A stretch of DNA of 64,000 nt from Paragordius varius (taxonomy: Eukaryota > Nematomorpha): NCBI GenBank assembly GCA_964247055.1, contig OZ176051.1, positions 7,068,001 to 7,132,000 of the forward strand, written 5' to 3'. Below, piece by piece: positions 52,862 to 64,000 of this stretch. Below the pieces are notes generated by a model that saw only the letters and a program-made list of their open reading frames with translations, made no database searches and had not been told where the DNA came from. A program made the position numbers and the translations under genes. Position 1 is the first letter of the stretch. Every line of letters starts with the position of its first letter.

Positions 52862-54442
52862 AATATACTTTTAATTCGGAATATCGAACAAAATTCCATC
52901 ATCAACCAGTAATACCTAAAATATTAACTTAATTGTCCAGAAATCTAAAATTATTTTATAATATACATTTATTTAGGAATATCGAACAATATTCCATCAT
53001 CCACCCGTAATACCTAAAATATTAACTTACTTCTCGAAATCTAAAATTATTTTATAATATACATTTATTTAGGAATATCGAACAATATTCCATCATCAAC
53101 CAGTGATACCTAAAATATTAACTTACTTGTCCAATAATCTAAAAATTATATTAAAATATACTTTTAATTCGGAATATCGAACAAAATTCCATCATCAACC
53201 CGTAATATCTAAAATATAAACTTACTTGTCCAAGAATCTTAAAGTTATATTAAAATATACTTTTAATTCGGAATATCGAACAATATTCCATCATCAACCA
53301 GTAATACCTAAAATATTAACTTAATTGTCCAGAAATCTAAAATTATTTTATAATATACATTTATTTAGGAATATCGAACAATATTCCATCATCCACCCGT
53401 AATACCTAAAATATTAACTTACTTCTCGAAATCTAAAATTATTTTATAATATACATTTATTTAGGAATATCGAACAATATTCCATCATCAACCAGTAATA
53501 CCTAAAATATTAACTTACTTGTCCAAGAATCTAAAAATTATTTTATAATATACTTTTAATTCGGAATATCGGACAATATTCCATCATCAACCCGTAATAC
53601 CTAAAATATTAACTTACTTGTCCAATAATCTAAAAATTATATTAAAATATACTTTTAATTCGGAATATCGAACAAAATTCCATCATCAACCCGTAATATC
53701 TAAAATATAAACTTACTTGTCCAAGAATCTTAAAGTTATATTATAAAATACTTTTAATTCGGAATATCGAACAAAATTGCATCATCAACCCGTAATACCT
53801 AAAATATTAACTTACTTCTCGAAGAATCTAAAATTATTTTATAATATACATTTATTTAGGAATATCGAACAATATTCCATCATCAACCCGTAATACCTAA
53901 AATATAAACTTACTTGTCCAAGAATCTAACAGTTATATTATAAAATACTTTTAATTCGGAATATCGAACAATATTCCATCATCCACCCGTAATACCTAAA
54001 ATATTAACTTACTTGTCCAAGAATCTAAAAATTATTTTATAATATACTTTTAATTTGGAATATCGAACAATATTCCATCATCAAATATAATACCTAAAAT
54101 ATTAACTTACTTCTCGAAATCTAAAATTATTTTATAATATACATTTATTTAGGAATATCGAACAATATTCCATCATCCACCCGTAATACCTAAATATTAA
54201 CTTACTTGTCCAAGAATCTAAAAGTTATATTAAAATATACTTTTAATTAGGAATATCGAGCAATATTCCATCATCCACCCGTAATACCTAAATATTAACT
54301 TAATTGTCCAAAAATGTAAAATTATATTAAAATATACTTTTAATTAGGAATATCGAACAATATTCCATCATCCACCCGTAATACATAAATATTAACTTAC
54401 TTGTCCAAGAATCTAAAAATTATATTAAAATATACTTATAAT
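52862..54442. repeat. higher-order duplicated block in the satellite, copy 2
   Basis: Partner of the block at 48410-49990 with the same order of rare variants. The match ends where copy 2 enters a 45-bp tail duplication near 54442. Confidence 0.85.
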
Positions 54443-57400
54443 TCGTTGTCCAAGAATCTAAAAATTATATTAAAATATACTTATAATTAGGAATATCGAA
54501 CAATATTCCATCATCCACCCGTAATACCTAAATATTAACTTACTTGTCCAAGAATCTAAAAATTATATTAAAATATACTTATAATTCGTTGTCCAAGAAT
54601 CTAAAAATTATATTAAAATATACTTATAATTAGGAATATCGAACAATATTCCATCATCCACCCGTAATACCTAAATATTAACTTACTTGTCCAAGAATCT
54701 AAAAATTATATTAAAATATACTTATAATTCGGAATATCGAACAATATTCCATCATCCACCCGTAATACCTAAATATTAACTTACTTGTCCAAGAATCTAA
54801 AAATTATATTAAAATATACTTTTAATTTGGAATATCGAACAATATTCCATCATCCACCCGTAATACCTAAATATTAACTTACTTGTCCAAGAATCTAAAA
54901 ATTATATTAAAATATACTTTCGGAATATCGAAAAATATTCCATCATCCACCCGTAATACCTAAATATTAACTTACTTGTCCAAGAATCTAAAAATTATAT
55001 TAAAATATACTTATAATTCGTTGTCCAAGAATCTAAAAATTATATTAAAATATACTTATAATTAGGAATATCGAACAATATTCCATCATCCACCCGTAAT
55101 ACCTAAATATTAACTTACTTGTCCAAGAATCTAAAAATTATATTAAAATATACTTATAATTCGGAATATCGAACAATATTCCATCATCCACCCGTAATAC
55201 CTAAATATTAACTTACTTGTCCAAGAATCTAAAAATTATATTAAAATATACTTTTAATTTGGAATATCGAACAATATTCCATCATCCACCCGTAATACCT
55301 AAATATTAACTTACTTGTCCAAGAATCTAAAAATTATATTAAAATATACTTTTAATTAGGAATATCGAACAATATTCCATCATCAACCAGTAATACCTAA
55401 AATATTAACTTAATTGTCCAAAAATCTAAAATTATTTTATAATATACATTTATTTAGGAATATCGAACAATATTCCATCATCAACCAGTAATACCTAAAA
55501 TATTAACTTACTTGTCCAAGAATCTAAAAATTATATTAAAATATACTTTTAATTTGGAATATCGAACAATATTCCATCATCCACCCGTAATACCTAAATA
55601 TTAACTTACTTGTCCAAGAATCTAAAAATTATATTAAAATATACTTATAATTCGGAATATCGAACAATATTCCATCATCCACCCGTAATACCTAAATATT
55701 AACTTACTTGTCCAGGAATCTAAAAATTATATTAAAATATACTTATAATTCGTTGTCCAAGAATCTAAAAATTATATTAAAATATACTTATAATTAGGAA
55801 TATCGAACAATATTCCATCATCCACCCGTAATACCTAAATATTAACTTACTTGTCCAAGAATCTAAAAATTATATTAAAATATACTTTTAATTTGGAATA
55901 TCGAACAATATTCCATCATCCACCCGTAATACCTAAATATTAACTTACTTGTCCAAGAATCTAAAAATTATATTAAAATATACTTTTAATTAGGAATATC
56001 GAACAATATTCCATCATCAACCAGTAATACCTAAAATATTAACTTAATTGTTCAAAAATCTAAAATTATTTTATAATGTACATTTATTTAGGAATATCGA
56101 ACAATATTCCATCATCAATCCGTAATACCTAAAATATTAACTTACTTGTGTAAGAATCTAAAATTTATATTAAAATATACTTTTAATTAGGAATATCGAG
56201 CAATATTCCATCACGTAATACCTAAATATTAATTTACTTGTCCAAGAATCTAAAAATTATATTAAAATATACTTTTAATTCGGAATATCGAACAATATTC
56301 CATCATCAACCAGTAATACCTAAATATTAACTTACTTGTCCAAGAATCTAAAAATTATATTAAAATATACTTATAATTCGGAATATTGAACAATATTCCA
56401 TCACGTAATACCTAAATATTAATTTACTTGTCCAAGAATCTAAAAATTATATTAAAATATACTTTTAATTAGGAATATCGAACAATATTCCATCATCCAC
56501 CCGTAATATCTAAATATTAACTTACTTGTCCAAGAATCTAAAAATTATATTAAAATATACTTTTAATTCGGAATATCGAACAATATTCCATCATCAACCA
56601 GTAATACCTAAAATATTAACTTACTTGTCCAAGAATCTAAAAATTATATTAAAATATACTTATAATTCGGAATATTGAACAATATTCCATCACGTAATAC
56701 CTAAATATTAATTTACTTGTCCAAGAATCTAAAAATTATATTAAAATATACTTTTAATTAGGAATATCGAGCAATATTCCATCACGTAATACCTAAATAT
56801 TAACTTACTTGTCCAAGAATCTAAAAATTATATTAAAATATACTTATAATTCGGAATATCGAACAATATTCCATCATCAACCAGTAATACCTAAATATTA
56901 ACTTACTTGTCCAAGAATCTAAAAATTATATTAAAATATACTTATAATTCGGAATATTGAACAATATTCCATCACGTAATACCTAAATATTAATTTACTT
57001 GTCCAAGAATCTAAAAATTATATTAAAATATACTTTTAATTAGGAATATCGAACAATATTCCATCATCCACCCGTAATACCTAAATATTAACTTACTTGT
57101 CCAAGAATCTAAAAATTATATTAAAATATACTTTTAATTAGGAATATCGAACAATATTCCATCATCAACCAGTAATACCTAAAATATTAACTTAATTGTC
57201 CAAAAATCTAAAATTATTTTATAATATACATTTATTTAGGAATATCGAACAATATTCCATCATCCACCCGTAATACCTAAAATATAACTTACTTCTCGAA
57301 ATCTAAAATTATTTTATAATATACATTTATTTAGGAATATCGAACAATATTCCATCATCAACCAGTAATACCTAAAATATTAACTTACTTGTCCAAGAAT

Positions 57401-57949
57401 CTAAAAATTATATTAAAATATACTTTTAATTTGGAATATCGAACAATATTCCATCATCCACCCGTAATACCTAAATATTAACCTACTTGACAAGAATCTA
57501 AAAATTATATTAAAATATACTTATAATTCGGAATATCGAAAAATATTCCATCATCCACCCGTAATACCTAAATATTAACTTACTTGTCCAAGAATCTAAA
57601 AATTATATTAAAATATACTTTTAATTAGGAATATCGAACAATATTCCATCATCAACCAGTAATACCTAAAATATTAACTTAATTGTCCAAAAATCTAAAA
57701 TTATTTTATTATATACATTTATTTAGGAATATCGAACAATATTCCATCATCCACCCGTAATACCTAAAATATTAACTTACTTCTCGAAATCTAAAATTAT
57801 TTTATAGTATACATTTATTTAGGAATATCGAACAATATTCCATCATCCACCCGTAATACCTAAAATATTAACTTACTTGTCCAAGAATCTAAAAATTATA
57901 TTAAAATATACTTATAATTCGGAATATCGAACAATATTCCATCATCCAC

Positions 57950-60900
57950 CCGTAATACCTAAATATTAACTTACTTGTCCAGGAATCTAAAAATTATATT
58001 AAAATATACTTATAATTCGTTGTCCAAGAATCTAAAAATTATATTAAAATATACTTATAATTAGGAATATCGAACAATATTCCATCATCCACCCGTAATA
58101 CCTAAATATTAACTTACTTGTCCAGGAATCTAAAAATTATATTAAAATATACTTATAATTCGTTGTCCAAGAATCTAAAAATTATATTAAAATATACTTA
58201 TAATTAGGAATATCGAACAATATTCCATCATCCACCCGTAATACCTAAATATTAACTTACTTGTCCAAGAATCTAAAAATTATATTAAAATATACTTTTA
58301 ATTTGGAATATCGAACAATATTCCATCATCCACCCGTAATACCTAAATATTAACTTACTTGTCCAAGAATCTAAAAATTATATTAAAATATACTTTTAAT
58401 TTGGAATATCGAACAATATTCCATCATCAACCAGTAATACCTAAATATTAACTTACTTGTCCAGGAATCTAAAAATTATATTAAAATATACTTATAATTC
58501 GTTGTCCAAGAATCTAAAAATTATATTAAAATATACTTATAATTAGGAATATCGAACAATATTCCATCATCCACCCGTAATACCTAAATATTAACTTACT
58601 TGTCCAAGAATCTAAAAATTATATTAAAATATACTTTTAATTTGGAATATCGAACAATATTCCATCATCCACCCGTAATACCTAAATATTAACTTACTTG
58701 TCCAAGAATCTAAAAATTATATTAAAATATACTTTTAATTTGGAATATCGAACAATATTCCATCATCCACCCGTAATACCTAAATATTAACTTACTTGTC
58801 CAGGAATCTAAAAATTATATTAAAATATACTTATAATTCGTTGTCCAAGAATCTAAAAATTATATTAAAATATACTTATAATTAGGAATATCGAACAATA
58901 TTCCATCATCCACCCGTAATACCTAAATATTAACTTACTTGTCCAAGAATCTAAAAATTATATTAAAATATACTTATAATTCGGAATATCGAACAATATT
59001 CCATCATCCACCCGTAATACCTAAATATTAACTTACTTGTCCAAGAATCTAAAAATTATATTAAAATATACTTTTAATTTGGAATATCGAACAATATTCC
59101 ATCATCCACCCGTAATACCTAAATATTAACTTACTTGTCCAAGAATCTAAAAATTATATTAAAATATACTTTTAATTAGGAATATCGAACAATATTCCAT
59201 CATCAACCAGTAATACCTAAAATATTAACTTAATTGTCCAAAAATCTAAAATTATTTTATAATGTACATTTATTTAGGAATATCGAACAATATTCCATCA
59301 TCAATCCGTAATACCTAAAATATTAACTTACTTGTGTAAGAATCTAAAATTTATATTAAAATATACTTTTAATTAGGAATATCGAGCAATATTCCATCAT
59401 CCACCCGTAATACCTAAATATTAACTTACTTGTCCAGGAATCTAAAAATTATATTAAAATATACTTATAATTCGTTGTCCAAGAATCTAAAAATTATATT
59501 AAAATATACTTATAATTCGGAATATCGAACAATATTCCATCATCCACCCGTAATACCTAAATATTAACTTACTTGTCCAGGAATCTAAAAATTATATTAA
59601 AATATACTTATAATTCGTTGTCCAAGAATCTAAAAATTATATTAAAATATACTTATAATTCGGAATATCGAACAATATTCCATCATCCACCCGTAATACC
59701 TAAATATTAACTTACTTGTCCAGGAATCTAAAAATTATATTAAAATATACTTATAATTCGTTGTCCAAGAATCTAAAAATTATATTAAAATATACTTATA
59801 ATTCGTTGTCCAAGAATCTAAAAATTATATTAAAATATACTTATAATTAGGAATATCGAACAATATTCCATCATCCACCCGTAATACCTAAATATTAACT
59901 TACTTGTCCAGGAATCTAAAAATTATATTAAAATATACTTATAATTCGTTGTCCAAGAATCTAAAAATTATATTAAAATATACTTATAATTAGGAATATC
60001 GAACAATATTCCATCATCCACCCGTAATACCTAAATATTAACTTACTTGTCCAGGAATCTAAAAATTATATTAAAATATACTTATAATTCGTTGTCCAAG
60101 AATCTAAAAATTATATTAAAATATACTTATAATTCGGAATATCGAACAATATTCCATCATCCACCCGTAATACCTAAATATTAACTTACTTGTCCAGGAA
60201 TCTAAAAATTATATTAAAATATACTTATAATTCGTTGTCCAAGAATCTAAAAATTATATTAAAATATACTTATAATTCGGAATATCGAACAATATTCCAT
60301 CATCCACCCGTAATACCTAAATATTAACTTACTTGTCCAGGAATCTAAAAATTATATTAAAATATACTTATAATTCGTTGTCCAAGAATCTAAAAATTAT
60401 ATTAAAATATACTTATAATTCGTTGTCCAAGAATCTAAAAATTATATTAAAATATACTTATAATTAGGAATATCGAACAATATTCCATCATCCACCCGTA
60501 ATACCTAAATATTAACTTACTTGTCCAGGAATCTAAAAATTATATTAAAATATACTTATAATTCGTTGTCCAAGAATCTAAAAATTATATTAAAATATAC
60601 TTATAATTAGGAATATCGAACAATATTCCATCATCCACCCGTAATACCTAAATATTAACTTACTTGTCCAGGAATCTAAAAATTATATTAAAATATACTT
60701 ATAATTCGTTGTCCAAGAATCTAAAAATTATATTAAAATATACTTATAATTAGGAATATCGAACAATATTCCATCATCCACCCGTAATACCTAAATATTA
60801 ACTTACTTGTCCAAGAATCTAAAAATTATATTAAAATATACTTATAATTCGGAATATCGAACAATATTCCATCATCCACCCGTAATACCTAAATATTAAC

Positions 60901-61760
60901 TTACTTGTCCAAGAATCTAAAAATTATATTAAAATATACTTTTAATTTGGAATATCGAACAATATTCCATCATCCACCCGTAATACCTAAATATTAACTT
61001 ACTTGTCCATGAATCTAAAAATTATATTAAAATATACTTTTAATTAGGAATATCGAACAATATTCCATCATCAACCAGTAATACCTAAAATATTAACTTA
61101 ATTGTCCAAAAATCTAAAATTATTTTATAATGTACATTTATTTAGGAATATCGAACAATATTCCATCATCAATCCGTAATACCTAAAATATTAACTTACT
61201 TGTGTAAGAATCTAAAATTTATATTAAAATATACTTTTAATTAGGAATATCGAGCAATATTCCATCATCCACCCGTAATACGTAAAATATTTACTTACTT
61301 CTCGAAGAATCTAAAATTATTTTATAATATACATTTATTTAGGAATATCGAACAATATTCCATCATCCACCCGTAATACCTAAATATTAACTTACTTGTC
61401 CAGGAATCTAAAAATTATATTAAAATATACTTATAATTCGTTGTCCAAGAATCTAAAAATTATATTAAAATATACTTATAATTCGGAATATCGAACAATA
61501 TTCCATCATCCACCCGTAATACCTAAATATTAACTTACTTGTCCAGGAATCTAAAAATTATATTAAAATATACTTATAATTCGTTGTCCAAGAATCTAAA
61601 AATTATATTAAAATATACTTATAATTCGGAATATCGAACAATATTCCATCATCCACCCGTAATACCTAAATATTAACTTACTTGTCCATAAATCTAAAAA
61701 TTATATTAAAATATACTTATAATTCGTTGTCCAAGAATCTAAAAATTATATTAAATTATA
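57950..61760. repeat. region rich in the 143-bp composite satellite unit
   Basis: Within the satellite, a 98-bp monomer is followed by an extra 45-bp copy of its own tail beginning TTGTCCAAGAATC, giving a 143-bp period. Starts at 59519 and 59662 differ by 143. Most of these composites carry CCAGGAATC instead of CCAAGAATC in the full monomer, which marks them as one amplified lineage. Earlier isolated composites occur from about 52150 and 54440. Confidence 0.85.
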
Positions 61761-64000
61761 CTTATAATTAGGAATATCGAACAATATTCCATCATCCACC
61801 CGTAATACCTAAATATTAACTTACTTGTCCAAGAATCTAAAAATTATATTAAAATATACTTATAATTCGGAATATCGAACAATATTCCATCATAGACCCC
61901 TAATACCTAAATATTAACTTACTTGTCCAAGAATCTAAAAATTATATTAAAATATACTTTTAATTCGGAATATCGAAAAATATTCCATCATCCACCCGTA
62001 ATACCTAAATATTAACTTACTTGTCCAAGAATCTAAAAATTATATTAAAATATACTTTTAATTTGGAATATCGAACAATATTCCATCATCCACCCGTAAT
62101 ACCTAAATATTAACTTACTTGTCCAAGAATCTAAAAATTATATTAAAATATACTTTTAATTAGGAATATCGAACAATATTCCATCATCAACCAGTAATAC
62201 CTAAAATATTAACTTAATTGTCCAAAAATCTAAAATTATTTTATAATGTACATTTATTTAGGAATATCGAACAATATTCCATCATCAATCCGTAATACCT
62301 AAAATATTAACTTACTTGTGTAAGAATCTAAAATTTATATTAAAATATACTTTTAATTAGGAATATCGAGCAATATTCCATCATCCACCCGTAATACGTA
62401 AAATATTAACTTACTTCTCGAAGAATCTAAAATTATTTTATAATATACATTTATTTAGGAATATCGAACAATATTCCATCATCAACCCGTAATACCTAAA
62501 ATATAAACTTACTTGTCCAAGAATCTAACAGTTATATTATAAAATACTTTTAATTCGTAATATCGAACAATATTCCATCATCCACCCGTAATACCTAAAT
62601 ATTAACTTACTTGTCCAAGAATCTAAAAATTATATTAAAATATACTTATAATTCGGAATATCGAACAATATTCCATCATCCACCCGTAATACCTAAAATA
62701 TTAACTTACTTCTCGAAGAATCTAAAATTATTTTATAATATACATTTATTTAGGAATATCGAACAATATTCCATCATCAACCCGTAATACCTAAAATATA
62801 AACTTACTTGTCCAAGAATCTAACAGTTATATTATAAAATACTTTTAATTCGTAATATCGAACAATATTCCATCATCCACCCGTAATACCTAAAATATTA
62901 ACTTACTTGTCCAAGAATCTAAAAATTATATTAAAATATACTTTTAATTAGGAATATCGAACAATATTCCATCATCAACCAGTAATACCTAAAATATTAA
63001 CTTAATTGTCCAAAAATCTAAAATTATTTTATAATATACATTTATTTAGGAATATCGAACAATATTCCATCATCCACCCGTAATACCTAAATATTAACTT
63101 ACTTGTCCAAGAATCTAAAAATTATATTAAAATATACTTATAATTCGGAATATTGAACAATATTCCATCATCCACCCGTAATACCTAAATTTTAATTTAC
63201 TTGTCCAAGAATCTAAAAATTATATTAAAATATACTTTTAATTAGGAATATCGAACAATATTCCATCATCCACCCGTAATACCTAAATATTAACTTACTT
63301 GTCCAAGAATCTAAAAATTATATTAAAATATACTTTTAATTAGGAATATCGAACAATATTCCATCATCAACCAGTAATACCTAAAATATTAACTTAATTG
63401 TCCAAAAATCTAAAATTATTTTATAATATACATTTATTTAGGAATATCGAACAATATTCCATCATCCACCCGTAATACCTAAAATATAACTTACTTCTCG
63501 AAATCTAAAATTATTTTATAATATACATTTATTTAGGAATATCGAACAATATTCCATCATCAACCAGTAATACCTAAAATATTAACTTACTTGTCCAAGA
63601 ATCTAAAAATTATATTAAAATATACTTTTAATTTGGAATATCGAACAATATTCCATCATCCACCCGTAATACCTAAATATTAACCTACTTGACAAGAATC
63701 TAAAAATTATATTAAAATATACTTTTAATTCGGGATATCGAAAAATATTCCATCATCCACCCGTAATACCTAAATATTAACTTACTTGTCCAAGAATCTA
63801 AAAATTATATTAAAATATACTTTTTATTCGGAATATCGAACAAAATTCCATCATCAACCCGTAATACCTAAAATATAAACTTACTTGTCCAAGAATCTTA
63901 AAGTTATATTATAAAATACTTTTAATTCGGAATATCGAACAAAATTCCATCATCAACCCGTAATACCTAAAATATTAACTTACTTGTCCAATAATCTAAA

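Larger units (their letters stand above)
45150..64000. repeat. 98-bp tandem satellite array, runs off right edge
   Basis: Continuous head-to-tail array of roughly 190 monomers with a basic period of 98 bp. Successive GGAATATCG starts at 46492 and 46590 give the period. Each monomer begins with GGAATATCGAACAATATTCC, a near-perfect palindrome (arms GGAATAT/ATATTCC, and nine bases when the C is T). Next come a CATCCACCCGTAATACC block, TTAACTTACTTGTCCAAGAA, and an A/T tail. Variants include a CATCAACCAG type with tail TTATTTTATAATATACATTT, a shorter type with CTTACTTCTCGAAATC, and a 143-bp composite. The leftmost monomers near 45150-45330 are the most diverged, as usual at array edges. No gene or transposon interrupts it. 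A centromeric or pericentromeric position is possible but not shown. Confidence 0.97.

Noticed and set aside
45150-64000. Satellite considered as a CRISPR array, rDNA spacer or telomeric repeat
   Set aside because: The 98-bp units are similar end to end with no unique spacers, no rRNA sequence was seen, and the unit is far longer than a telomeric repeat.

Overview
This is an AT-rich animal (metazoan) nuclear window. It carries intron-rich host genes for a basement-membrane collagen, a Mediator subunit and a neuroligin-type adhesion protein. It also holds mariner, PIF/Harbinger, Ty3/gypsy and foldback-type repeats and a long satellite. The lineage cannot be fixed from sequence alone. The very small introns at the 5' ends of two genes, with much longer introns downstream, resemble the pattern known from parasitic flatworms. 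That assignment is a low-confidence inference.

Layout. 312-7824 (-): 5' part of a type IV collagen gene (12 exons), running off the left edge. 7825-15679: no host gene seen; it holds a decayed mariner, a Tc1-like inverted-repeat element, a long palindrome and a foldback element with tandem-repeat tips. 15680-25639 (-): complete MED14 in 21 exons (about 1490 aa). 25749-32478 (+): complete neuroligin-like gene in 15 exons (about 1069 aa), head-to-head with MED14 with only 109 bp between start codons. 32817-40686 (-): a seven-exon gene, tail-to-tail with the neuroligin gene, for an 806-aa membrane protein with a Sushi domain, a fucolectin/F5-8C-type domain, one membrane helix and a large hydrophilic tail. 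Its last intron holds a second mariner and a second Tc1-like element. About 41.64-44.86 kb: relics of a Ty3/gypsy element (-) and a PIF/Harbinger transposon (+). About 45.15 kb to the right edge: an uninterrupted satellite of 98-bp monomers, each with a 20-bp near-palindrome, organised into composite and higher-order units.

All exon models were built by hand. They rest on GT-AG borders, unbroken phase from exon to exon, and recalled similarity to the human families. Every junction in the MED14, neuroligin and Sushi genes keeps frame, which is strong internal support. The genes do not form one pathway. Two encode surface adhesion or recognition proteins, one an extracellular-matrix protein and one a general transcription coactivator. 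The most noteworthy signals are six introns of 23-29 nt packed within 860 bp around the shared MED14/neuroligin promoter, a neuroligin-type protein that keeps a full Ser-Glu-His esterase triad, and the layered satellite.
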